20,636 nucleotides of DNA from Clostridium sp. CAG:568 (lineage in GTDB: Bacteria > Bacillota_I > Bacilli_A > RFN20 > CAG-288): assembly GCA_000434395.1 (NCBI GenBank), contig FR878767.1, positions 1 to 20,636 of the forward strand. Direction: 5' to 3'. The first letter of the stretch is position 1. The number at the start of each line of letters is the position of its first letter. The position numbers and the translations under genes were made by a program. Shown in pieces: positions 8,419 to 16,295 of the stretch. The notes below the pieces were generated by a model that saw only the letters and a program-made list of their open reading frames with translations, was not told where the DNA came from and did not search any database.

Positions 8419-9870
8419 TTAAAGAGCTATTCTCTTCTCGGTCTTGCCGTCGAAGACATAGACCTTATTTTGACGAACTATGAAATGTTTCTTTCCAAGT
8501 CCGACATTTTGGTCGGAATCCACCAAGAACTTACAGGCTTCTTCACCAGAGTAGCTTTGGTGGTCGCAAACCAAGGATGTATCTTTTCCTTGAGTTTGGA
8601 TTCTTTCGACATTCAAGGTGAATCTACCGTTATATCCGGGAATTATTCCTTCTGGACGAATTCCTACAAATACGTCATCGTTATCCTCAGCTTTTGTATC
8701 TAAGATTGCTTCATCACCGATATAAAGCTTATGGTCTTTGATTTTTCCTTTGAATACATTGATAGGAGGAACGCCTAAGAATTTTGCAACGAATAGGTTG
8801 GCAGGATCTCTATAGATATCTTGTGGAGCACCTATTTGCTGAGCGACACCATCTTTCATGACGACTATTTCATCACAAATAGACATAGCCTCATCTTGGT
8901 CGTGAGTGACAAAGACTGTAGTGATTCCTACATCTCTTTGAATTCTTCTTATCTCTTCACGTGTTTTCAAACGAAGACGGGCATCGAGGTTACTCAATGG
9001 CTCATCCAAGAGTAAAACTCTGGGCTTTTTGACCAAAGCACGAGCGATGGCAACACGTTGTTGTTGACCACCAGAAAGCTCGGATGGCTTTCTATCGAGA
9101 TATTCATCTATTTGAACCAATCTCGAAGTCTCTTGAACCAAGGCGTCGATTTCATCTTTTGTCAAACGGCGGAAAGCTTTTTTAGGTTCTCCGTTCGAAT
9201 CCAAAATTTGTCCTCTTTCATCAATCTTGATATTCTTCTTCTCATATGAAGTTTCTATCTTGCTCTTCTTCTTCTTGAGCTTAGAGCTGATTTGTAAAGC
9301 TTTAGCTTTTATGGATTCATCATCATTCTCTTTGTCCAAACGATAAGAAAATAAAGTTTTAGCTAAGCTTGTCACCACGTGGTAGTGAGAGCAAAATGCT
9401 CTGATAGAACCTTCTTTTGAAATCTTACCCTTGTGTTTAGAATTTCTCATCAACTCAACAATCTTCAAAGGATCTTCTAAAATCTCTAGAAGTGCGTTGA
9501 TTTGAATTAAATCCAGGGCTTTCTCGGTTGTGCTGACTTTTAAGTTAGTTAAGGGGAAAGCTACATTTTCATAAACCGTGAGATGAGGGTATAGAGCATA
9601 ATTTTGAAAAACTAATCCTATACCTCTTTTCTCAGAAGGTAAGAACGTCACATCGTCATCACCAAACCAGATTTCTCCATCTGAAGGATCTTTCAATCCG
9701 GCTAACATATAGAGTGTAGTGGATTTTCCACATCCTGATGGACCTAGCAAACCTAAAAGTTCACCATCCTTGACATCGATATTTAAATCATTTACGGCAA
9801 TCGTGTCTGGAATGTGTTTTTTAGGGTCTGCAGGAAACTTCTTCGTCAAATGCTTGATTTTGATTTCCAT
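8419..9870 (-). CDS. ABC importer ATPase (UgpC/MalK/MsmK type) with a large internal insertion
   Basis: This 483-residue cytoplasmic ATPase powers the region A importer. Walker A is GPSGCGKST (43-51), the Q-loop glutamine is Gln89, the signature LSGGQ is 265-269, Walker B is VLLLDE (285-290), the D-loop is SNLDAR and the switch histidine is His323. A MalK-type regulatory OB/TOBE region follows from about 370, with GIRPEG at 403-408. Family members are about 370 residues long. The excess is one insertion, roughly residues 112-237, placed in the helical subdomain between Q-loop and signature. It is helical and Lys-rich (KLKKKKSK near 197-204). All catalytic motifs are intact, so it should be active. 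Mycoplasma Ugp-like ATPases are also oversized, from memory. The start has AAAGG 8 nt upstream. It is the first gene of the operon. Confidence 0.93.
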   Translation of the reverse strand: MEIKIKHLTKKFPADPKKHIPDTIAVNDLNIDVKDGELLGLLGPSGCGKSTTLYMLAGLKDPSDGEIWFGDDDVTFLPSEKRGIGLVFQNYALYPHLTVYENVAFPLTNLKVSTTEKALDLIQINALLEILEDPLKIVELMRNSKHKGKISKEGSIRAFCSHYHVVTSLAKTLFSYRLDKENDDESIKAKALQISSKLKKKKSKIETSYEKKNIKIDERGQILDSNGEPKKAFRRLTKDEIDALVQETSRLVQIDEYLDRKPSELSGGQQQRVAIARALVKKPRVLLLDEPLSNLDARLRLKTREEIRRIQRDVGITTVFVTHDQDEAMSICDEIVVMKDGVAQQIGAPQDIYRDPANLFVAKFLGVPPINVFKGKIKDHKLYIGDEAILDTKAEDNDDVFVGIRPEGIIPGYNGRFTLNVERIQTQGKDTSLVCDHQSYSGEEACKFLVDSDQNVGLGKKHFIVRQNKVYVFDGKTEKRIAL

Positions 9871-10066
9871 GTTGTTGACCTTTCACAACAGATAGACATT
9901 CGTCATAACACCAATTTAATAATATCACTTAAGAAAGAAAATTCATTTAATAATTTTCAATCATTTCCTTAATTTAAGACTTTTTAACATCGATGTTATA
10001 TATATACCAAGGTATATAAAAATATATGAATTTATAACTACGATTTTAAAGATTCTTTTCCAAAAT
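9871..10066. promoter_or_regulatory. Control region of the region A ABC operon, with palindromes
   Basis: This 196-base AT-rich gap separates the RDD gene (stop at 10067) from the ATPase start (9870). It holds a 14-bp perfect palindrome at 9985-9998 with a central CG, TAACATCGATGTTA, the geometry of LacI-family operators. It also holds an 8+8 dyad at 10001-10018 (TATATACC, 2-base gap, GGTATATA), and a 7+7 inverted repeat with an 8-base gap at 9937-9958. A possible minus-strand -10 (TATTAT) lies at 9919-9924, but no good -35 can be paired with it. I see no intrinsic terminator after the RDD gene, so readthrough from the upstream operon is possible. Operator function is inference. Confidence 0.45.
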
Positions 10067-11044
10067 TTAATGTAGTTCAGATTTTGGTTGGTAATCCTTG
10101 TTTTCAATCCTTGCCATTTGTTTTACTTTGTTTGCTTGGTTATATTCTTCAATCGACATATATACTTCTCTATTCTTGGAATCGATAATGTATGTCCCTG
10201 AGACGTAATCGAAGAAATCCTGACCTCTTTTCGATAAATGCATCATAGCCATAGACACCAAGAATGGAATGAAGACTGTGAATATATCTAGAATATATCC
10301 GATGAAGAATATCAACAATTGTCTTGCTACAAACTTCTTTCCAGACACGACCAATCCTTCATCAGTTAGTACTGATAAATTGAATAGATACATCCCAAAT
10401 GTCTTTCTTCCCCTTTTTAAAAACATTGGAATCAAATTGAACGAGATGAAATAACCGATTCCAAAACATATGAACATCTCGATGACACTAGTTAAAACAA
10501 TGACTCTAGATGTGGTTTGAAATAAATCGCTAGATGATAATAGAGCAATGGAGTAGTTGCTTATCTCATAGACATAGAAATCGTAGTAAGTCTCAGCTTT
10601 CAAATTTCCTTCTACTAGATTTGAATTCGAATCTATAACAAATAACTTATTTCCATCTTTATCAATAGCATTTTCCTTTCTACCTTTATATTGATTCATG
10701 GCGGTATCGTCATCAAAGAAGGTGGAATTAGAATAGAAACCATCTATTGCTTTTGAAAGACATGTCTTTTTGGAATCATAAGAATCCTTGCTATCTTCCA
10801 ATGTGTTTAAAATCAAATTTCCTGTAGAATCATAAAGGCCTGATTCAATTTCTAATTTAAGTCTAGTCTGGCTGTTTTCTTTATATGATGGTACATAATT
10901 GGTCACTAAAGCAGTTATTCCATAAAGCAAAAATCCTATAAATAATGTAAGGATTATATCTATTAATCCACTGAACCATCTTTTATAAAGCTTAGCTTTA
11001 GGATATTCGATGTCAGAAGATTCAATAATTTCAGTTCTTTCCAT
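10067..11044 (-). CDS. RDD-family membrane protein with a large extracytoplasmic loop (second of pair)
   Basis: This 325-residue multi-helix protein carries the RDD pattern: Arg22 and Asp29 flank the start of the first helix (KRWFSGLID), KRGRKTFGMYLFNL follows the second helix, and KRGQDFFDYVSGTYII closes the domain. The usual RDD domain is 130-150 residues. Here about 130 extra polar residues sit between helices 1 and 2, probably outside the cell. I chose ATG at 11044 because GGAGA lies 8 nt upstream. The in-frame ATG at 11092 lies deeper in the preceding gene and lacks such a site. The chosen start overlaps the preceding TGA (11031) by 14 nt. The function of RDD proteins is poorly known; transport roles have been reported for some. 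It is the third gene of the nucleotidase operon. Confidence 0.8.
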   Translation of the reverse strand: MERTEIIESSDIEYPKAKLYKRWFSGLIDIILTLFIGFLLYGITALVTNYVPSYKENSQTRLKLEIESGLYDSTGNLILNTLEDSKDSYDSKKTCLSKAIDGFYSNSTFFDDDTAMNQYKGRKENAIDKDGNKLFVIDSNSNLVEGNLKAETYYDFYVYEISNYSIALLSSSDLFQTTSRVIVLTSVIEMFICFGIGYFISFNLIPMFLKRGRKTFGMYLFNLSVLTDEGLVVSGKKFVARQLLIFFIGYILDIFTVFIPFLVSMAMMHLSKRGQDFFDYVSGTYIIDSKNREVYMSIEEYNQANKVKQMARIENKDYQPKSELH

Positions 11045-12269
11045 TCTTTTGGTCTCCATTTGAAACATCAAAGTCAGAATTCTTATAGTCATTATCTGTC
11101 TTTACAACTATCGATTGACAAGATAGGTCAGCAATTGTTTGATCGTTCTTATTTATAGCAAAGAATATTAACGATACGATCGTCACCATAAATGTGAATA
11201 GACAAATCATAAATAGATTTACGTTTCCAAAAAGATTCACGGTCAAGACATCCATTCTTCCCATAAAGATTGGAATGAATATTATCATCCAGGATTCTAT
11301 GATCATTTGAACTAAAGACCTTACTATCAATAAAGGAATTGAGAAATCGTCCCAGTTTATTCTGATTGTTTCCATCTTGAAGAATCTATATCCGATAGTT
11401 CTTCCTTTTTTGAAGCAAAGAGGAAAGATAAGGAATGTCACCAAAGCACCTGGAACATAACAAATGATCATAGTCCATACAAATCCACAGCTATATGAAT
11501 TATATGAATTTATAAACTTCTTATAAATGTCTTTATATCTTTGATAACTATTTTCTACTTCTTTTATTCCTTTATTTGCTCCAAACTGAAAAATATTTTG
11601 TAGTTTTGTGTAGACATTTGATGGAGATGAATTAGTATCGTTGAAGGATAAGTAGTCCATTAACCATGATGTGTTCTGCTTGTTTAAATAGAAGACATCA
11701 TTATCGATATTGAAGTCATCATTTACTAAATCTATATTTTCGCTATCTAATTTAAGAATGACTTTATTCAAATAAAGTCTTTCCTTGTCTTGATAATTCG
11801 TTCCACCATTGATGTAATCACCAATATTGTTCTCTTTTTTGAATTTTAGAAAATAGTAACCTAGATTATCATTATCTAAATTCAAAAAAGTATCTTCTTC
11901 TTTTATGTCTATGGTTATTTTTTGATTGGATGAATCTAATTCTTGGTATGGAATTTTATTTTTAAAGCAAGATGTTTTTAATAAATAGGTCAAATAGATC
12001 TTGCCTGTTTCTTCCATCGAAAGTAATGCTCCATCTTTTGCTATTTGAAGCTTTGATTCATCTGCTATATTTGTCAGCTCTTTGGAATTTGCTTCTAGAT
12101 TCTCTTTTGCTTGTATGGTCGAAGGCAAATTCATGTATATCGGATATCCGACAGCACCAAAAGAAAGAAAAGCAAAAATGACACCGACGAAGAAGTCGAT
12201 TACCATTACACCGAGCCTTTTCCATTTGGATGGAAATTCTGGTTCTCTTCCTTCTCCGTAAGTGTTCAT
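11031..12269 (-). CDS. RDD-family membrane protein with a large extracytoplasmic loop (first of pair)
   Basis: This 412-residue protein has the RDD signature in WKRLGVMVID (Arg18, Asp25) at helix 1, KKGRTIGYRFFKME after helix 2, and NKNDQTIADLSCQSIVVK near the end. About 200 polar residues between helix 1 (20-44) and helix 2 (about 265-290) should face outward. Two further helices follow, then a polar Asp/Asn-rich tail of about 25 residues. GAGGTG lies 11 nt before the ATG, and only 15 nt separate it from the nucleotidase stop. It overlaps the next RDD gene. Two RDD proteins in tandem with similar loops suggest an old duplication and perhaps a heterodimer. The biochemical role is unknown to me. 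Confidence 0.82.
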   Translation of the reverse strand: MNTYGEGREPEFPSKWKRLGVMVIDFFVGVIFAFLSFGAVGYPIYMNLPSTIQAKENLEANSKELTNIADESKLQIAKDGALLSMEETGKIYLTYLLKTSCFKNKIPYQELDSSNQKITIDIKEEDTFLNLDNDNLGYYFLKFKKENNIGDYINGGTNYQDKERLYLNKVILKLDSENIDLVNDDFNIDNDVFYLNKQNTSWLMDYLSFNDTNSSPSNVYTKLQNIFQFGANKGIKEVENSYQRYKDIYKKFINSYNSYSCGFVWTMIICYVPGALVTFLIFPLCFKKGRTIGYRFFKMETIRINWDDFSIPLLIVRSLVQMIIESWMIIFIPIFMGRMDVLTVNLFGNVNLFMICLFTFMVTIVSLIFFAINKNDQTIADLSCQSIVVKTDNDYKNSDFDVSNGDQKNGKN

Positions 12270-12284
12270 TTCTATTTATTCACC

Positions 12285-13835
12285 TCAATTATAATCAGCT
12301 GCGTTGATCACATTTCCATCTTGGCAAAGATATTTAATGTAATCTGCCACAACATCATAGATTATATAGTCTTCACCTTTATCGTTTTCAAGGTTTATTG
12401 CAGGTGTGGGTTTGGTAGGTGAAAGTGCAGCTGAATATCTGTCGCTTACCAAGTAATCAATAGTGACTATATCCATAGTTCGTTTAGTTGTCCAACTCGA
12501 AGAATTTGGATATGACCTGCAATAAGGCCTACTTCCTACTGTCTCTAACAAAGTTCCGTTTACTTCTCTATTTGGAAGAATTGTAACTACGTTATCAAAA
12601 GGAGATACAGTTTGAACTGTCTTATTGGTCATTTCACCTGAAGTAAATTTACCTCTAATTCCTGAGTTGTTGTGTAATGCAACCAATGTTTCTGTCGTAT
12701 AGTTCTTGTCGGGATATTTCTTTTCAGTTGCGTAGAACATAGCTTGTAATACAAAGTTTGTCGTATTAGTTTTGTTCCATCTTCCAGTTGAGGTTCCGTA
12801 TGTGATTGTAGGGATGGAATTTATTAAATTGTTTGTTTTTTGTATTAAATCCATTGAGGCATTCGATGCCATCGATGAATCTACATTAACGTAATTGATA
12901 TCTTTCAAAGCACCTGTAGTTTTACTAAATGTCATATAAGAATATCCATTTGAATCACATCCGCCTTGAACATAAGGGATGATACTGTTAGTTTTTTCCA
13001 ATTGGAAGCTATGAGAATGACCACCAAATATTCCTTTGAAATTTAGTTTAGATCTTTGAATTGTATTTGTGTAGGTAGAGTCTTTGTCGTCATGTAAAAC
13101 TAGGATAGTGCTTTTAGCACCTTCATCTTCGCAAGAAGTGATTGCATTTTTTAAAAGATTTGTATCGTTGGAAAATTCAAAATCTTCTATCCTTGAACTC
13201 TTGATGCTGCTTTCTAGTTCAGCACCCATGGCACCGACTACACCAAGTTTAAATCCATCTATATCCAAGACGATATGGTCTTTGATAGAATCCAGTCTTT
13301 TCTTGGTGGATTTTTGAATTAGATTTGCACAAAGAAAAGGATAATTAGCTTCGTTTTGATTCGATTCAATTCTGCTAAATCCCCAATCGAATTCATGATT
13401 TCCTAAAGCCATAGCTGAGATTGGAAAATCATTCATTAGCTTCGTTAAAGATTCGCCTTTATCAAATCCAGATACATATGTTCCTTGCCACATATCGCCA
13501 GCAGAAACTATAGGTGAATCCTCAGTGTATTTAGGATTTCCTCTTATGGCACCTTGAAGTGCTAATAAGCCATTGTATGCGTTAGTTGCTTCAATTTTCC
13601 CATGAAAATCGTTTATTGAAAATATGGTGAATTCGCTTCCGTCATCTATATTGCTTTGATCATCAGAATTTGAATTTTTATCATCTTGTCTGGATGTGTC
13701 AGCCGAATTTGTTAATTCTGTATTAGAAGGCTTATCTAAACCGGAGATGATGAATTTGAAACCATCACCACAGCTGAGAAGAGACACTAGGGTTAATGTC
13801 GATAGTAATATTGATTTTAAAAATGTCTTTTTCAT
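12285..13835 (-). CDS. 5'-nucleotidase-type metallophosphatase lipoprotein (UshA/YfkN-like)
   Basis: This 516-residue surface phosphohydrolase is probably active on nucleotides or similar phosphoesters. The lipobox is L19-L-S-C22, followed by an Asp/Asn/Ser-rich tether to about 66. The calcineurin-like metal site is present: DFH (Asp76, His78), GD (Asp114), GNHEFDWG (Asn146, His147), LHDDKD (His248) and GGHSH (His273, His275). The second domain (about 330-510) has the nucleotidase C-terminal pattern, with GIRGKFTSGEM and VSPFDN. Length matches the UshA family (about 550). The LHDD segment replaces the more usual H-x-G, a small deviation. It begins an operon with two RDD proteins. The start has AGAGG about 8 nt upstream. 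It would dephosphorylate nucleotides released by the nuclease encoded in region A; that link is inference. Confidence 0.92.
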   Translation of the reverse strand: MKKTFLKSILLSTLTLVSLLSCGDGFKFIISGLDKPSNTELTNSADTSRQDDKNSNSDDQSNIDDGSEFTIFSINDFHGKIEATNAYNGLLALQGAIRGNPKYTEDSPIVSAGDMWQGTYVSGFDKGESLTKLMNDFPISAMALGNHEFDWGFSRIESNQNEANYPFLCANLIQKSTKKRLDSIKDHIVLDIDGFKLGVVGAMGAELESSIKSSRIEDFEFSNDTNLLKNAITSCEDEGAKSTILVLHDDKDSTYTNTIQRSKLNFKGIFGGHSHSFQLEKTNSIIPYVQGGCDSNGYSYMTFSKTTGALKDINYVNVDSSMASNASMDLIQKTNNLINSIPTITYGTSTGRWNKTNTTNFVLQAMFYATEKKYPDKNYTTETLVALHNNSGIRGKFTSGEMTNKTVQTVSPFDNVVTILPNREVNGTLLETVGSRPYCRSYPNSSSWTTKRTMDIVTIDYLVSDRYSAALSPTKPTPAINLENDKGEDYIIYDVVADYIKYLCQDGNVINAADYN

Positions 13836-13961
13836 TTGTTAACCTCTTAATGTTAGTATAAATTGTTTCTATTAAATTTCATAGATTATTAAGCTTAGAT
13901 TAAGACAATTTATACTAAGAAACCACTAAACTAGCGGTTTTACTCCATCTAAAAATTATCT
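13836..13961. promoter_or_regulatory. Upstream region of the nucleotidase operon with a 14-bp inverted repeat
   Basis: In this 126-base gap the plus strand reads TTAGTATAAATTGT at 13853-13866, and its exact reverse complement lies at 13905-13918, 38 bases away. The minus-strand ribosome site AGAGG is at 13842-13846. A weak minus-strand -10 (TATACT) falls inside the near arm at 13855-13860, but no convincing -35 is seen. The repeat could be a pair of operator half-sites or a leader hairpin. No T-run follows it, so it is not an intrinsic terminator for the minus strand. Confidence 0.5.
13920..13940 (-). terminator. Probable weak intrinsic terminator after the broken binding-protein gene
   Basis: In minus-strand RNA a 9-bp stem (AAACCGCUA with UAGUGGUUU, one G-U pair) closes a 3-base loop, 21 nt after the stop at 13962. 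The G-U pair becomes an A-C mismatch in plus-strand RNA, which favours minus-strand use. The following U tract is short and interrupted. Confidence 0.45.
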
Positions 13962-15650
13962 TTAGCTATTTGCTTGAGTAATTACTGCATTATAAGCATT
14001 ACTAAATGCAGCATCTACAGCATTTTTAATCTCTTCATCTGTTTTAATATTTTTATTGTTGAAAATCGTATCTATGATATTTCCAACGGCTGTTCTACAA
14101 TCGGCTGATAGATCGAAGACTGGAGATAGGAAATAGCGGTCTTCTTGAGTATATGTAGTGTTTAAGTTGAATGCTTGACCTGTATAAGTTTTGATTCTTT
14201 CCTGATAGGAATTATCTTCTGTCAATTCCTTCTTTCCGTCCTTTACTATATTTTGAATTGCTTCACTATTATAAGATGAATTACGAATTGGAAAATAGGC
14301 GGTTTGAGCTGCTAGCTTTGAAGAGTTTTCAGTGTTGGTCAAGTACTTATAGAATAAGAATGAAGCCAAGTTTTGTTTCTCGTCATTCTTTTTGAAGAAA
14401 GTCAATGAAGGTCCTTGTGAAATGACTTTGGATTTTGAGTTTGTTACTTCCCCAGTTTTTCCATCGTAGCAATTTTCATCGATGACAGGAGTCTCTTCCA
14501 TCGATGCTATATATCCGCCTTTGTCATTTCCATTGTTGGTCACTGAGAAGTATCTGGCATGGGTTGTAGAGACAATGACCATGAAGACTCTTCCGTAACT
14601 TAACATCGATGATGCATATTCATGGTAAACATCACTGGTTTTTGGAAGTTGATTTTGTGTACAGATAAGGCCTTCGTTATTCCATTTTTTCAATTGGACA
14701 ACCAATTCTTTAGCTTTGTCGTTATTGAACAATATTTGATCATTGACCTTGTTTGAAGAGTTAGACGAATAAGGAATATCCATCATTTCCGCAAAGGAGA
14801 TGAACATGTTTTGAGAAGATTCATAACAAAATGGAACGGCGTAGAATAAGCCATCGCTATTGTATTGATTCTCTGTACTAAACAAATCAGGATAATCTAT
14901 CTTCATTTGTCTGGCAGTTGCAATCAATTCTTTCCAGTTAGTAGGAACGTTGTACTTTTTCTTTGCTGAACTAGATATAGGAGCTTTGTATGCCAATGCT
15001 CATTTTGAGTCATAGGCATCAGATCCAGCGGCTTTACTTCCTTCAGCTTCGAAAACATCTTTGTTTATAACCAAACTCTCGCCTGATTTTGAATAAGGCA
15101 TAGAATAGTAATGATTTCCTTGATACTGGCTTTTCTCAGCATTCAAATATGATTGATTGAAATCATCGAGGGATGTCGAAGAGTCTTCGACTATGTTTCC
15201 ATTATCGTCGACTCCTTTCCCAAATCCATAATCGCTATTAGTCACATAGCTATCTAAGTTTAATGTGGCGTTGTTCTTTAAGAAACCAGCGACAATATTT
15301 CCATAAACTGAAGCTATGTTAGGTTGATTTCCGACGCTGATTGCTGTGTTTATCTCACTAGCAATTTTTGCATAGTTTCCTTTGTATACTGTTTTGACTT
15401 TGATGTTAGGATAGATCTTGTTGAATCCCTCTATTACTTCTTGTTCATAGAAATATTCAGCAAAGCCAGTTTTATTTGCCGTAGCAGGATCTTTTGGTTC
15501 TATGTAGTTGTTCCACCAGGTTATGGTCGTATCTAAATTCTTGATATCCTCTATTTTATTCCCATCGCTGACTTGGCATGATGCTAAAACAGTTGAGCAT
15601 GAGGCAATCAAACTCAACATGATAAAAAGACGTCTTGAAAAGTTTCTCAT
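13962..15650 (-). pseudogene. Second region B solute-binding lipoprotein, split by one in-frame TGA
   Basis: Two adjacent open stretches in the same frame (15650-15003 and 14999-13962) together match the complete binding protein at 16296-17972 from signal peptide to C-terminus. The lipobox LASC is present (Cys25 from the ATG at 15650, which has GGAGA upstream). The only lesion is TGA at 15000-15002, where the paralogue has GGA (Gly), a single-base difference. Downstream of it the sequence stays highly conserved (GLICTQNQLP, the QGPSLTFFKK motif). That suggests very recent inactivation, a sequencing error or readthrough. TGA is an ordinary stop elsewhere in the window, so reassignment is unlikely. 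It has its own promoter after a terminator. If read through it would encode about 562 residues. Confidence 0.88.
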
Positions 15651-15745
15651 TTTTTTGCTTTCTCCGTTAAAAGTATGTTTGTTTGCATAGAAAGAATGGA
15701 ATCTTATGTTTCTTATAGTTGAAACCATAGATTTTTTGCCTCAGC

Positions 15746-15774
15746 ATTATAGACATTAATTGTTTCTTTTGAAA
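15746..15774 (-). promoter_or_regulatory. Candidate sigma-A-like promoter of the second binding-protein gene
   Basis: On the minus strand a perfect TATAAT lies at 15746-15751 with TG four bases upstream. At 17-bp spacing the -35 position (15769-15774) reads TTTCAA, a poor match. It lies between the terminator at 15811-15830 and the gene start at 15650, giving a leader of about 90 nt. The -10 and position are good; the -35 is weak. Confidence 0.55.
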
Positions 15775-15804
15775 GAAAATATTAATTTGAAAATACTTTC
15801 TAAA

Positions 15805-15830
15805 TAAAAAAGACCGCCATTTGGCGGTCT
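15805..15830 (-). terminator. Strong intrinsic terminator of the region B operon
   Basis: On the minus strand an 8-bp GC-rich stem (AGACCGCC with GGCGGTCT, 4-base loop, 15811-15830) runs straight into a T tract at 15810-15802 broken by one A. It lies 18 nt after the stop of the small membrane protein gene. The plus-strand side has no T run, so the terminator is one-directional. Confidence 0.9.
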
Positions 15831-15848
15831 AGTATCAAAATTGATTCT

Positions 15849-16244
15849 TTACTTTAGACTTCTAGATTGCTCTATTTTATTTCTGATTTTTCTGTAATTA
15901 GTTTTATAGCTAACTAAACCTACTATTGCCATGGAAAGAAAATAGAGGCAACTAGCTAATACGATACAAGACAAAATGAATTCAAAAGATTTAGGATTAA
16001 ACACTTTTGCTCTGGTGACATCGTATTTAAAACTAAGGAACAGCAATACTCCACCGATAATGAGAGAAATCAGTCCCAACATGAGATTTGCGAGTGATGA
16101 ATTTTTCTTCTCTAAGATGACATCCTGTTCTTTGAACAAGAGTTCTTTATATTCTTTATTTTTCTTCTCTTCGAGGAGTGGCTTTTCCTGGCTTAAGAGT
16201 TCTTTCAAAGAAATCTTTTTCTTTTCATTTTGCTTTTTTTTCAT
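15849..16244 (-). CDS. Small two-helix membrane protein, region B copy
   Basis: This 131-residue protein of no family known to me has a very Lys/Glu-rich N-terminus (1-48), probably cytoplasmic and partly coiled. A helix at about 51-72, a polar loop and a second helix at about 87-112 follow, with a basic tail. It shares layout and local sequence with the 110-residue protein at 2678-3010 (LS.K before the loop, FIL.CI in helix 2). AAGGAT lies about 6 nt before the ATG. It is the last gene before the operon terminator, 51 nt after the binding-protein stop. Because both paralogous ABC operons carry such a protein after the binding protein, an accessory role in transport or in surface assembly is a reasonable but untested idea. 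Confidence 0.82.
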   Translation of the reverse strand: MKKKQNEKKKISLKELLSQEKPLLEEKKNKEYKELLFKEQDVILEKKNSSLANLMLGLISLIIGGVLLFLSFKYDVTRAKVFNPKSFEFILSCIVLASCLYFLSMAIVGLVSYKTNYRKIRNKIEQSRSLK

Positions 16245-16295
16245 ATGGAATCCTTGTCTAACTAATACGAATCAATTTATTTTGAATTAAATTAA

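Noticed and set aside
8419..9870. Naming the importer genes malK/malF/malG or ugp
   Set aside because: Family membership is clear, but the substrate is not, and the nuclease linkage argues against a plain maltose assignment; symbols are left empty.
9985..10018. The two dyads as an intrinsic terminator for the RDD operon
   Set aside because: No T-run follows in the minus-strand direction, and the second dyad has only a 2-base loop, too tight for a normal hairpin.
11045..11092. Start at 11092 for the second RDD gene
   Set aside because: It would overlap the preceding gene by 62 bases without a ribosome site, while ATG 11044 has a good one and only a 14-base overlap.
13962..15728. Reassigned TGA (Trp or Gly code) explaining the split gene
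   Set aside because: TGA ends genes cleanly at 7456, 11031, 12285 and 19015, three of these in stop/start overlaps, and no other gene contains an in-frame TGA. TGG is used for Trp throughout.
15651..15728. A longer start at 15728 for the broken binding-protein gene
   Set aside because: The extra 26 residues do not fit a signal peptide, and ATG 15650 has GGAGA upstream and aligns with the paralogue's first residue. The longer version would also start within 20 bases of the predicted transcription start.
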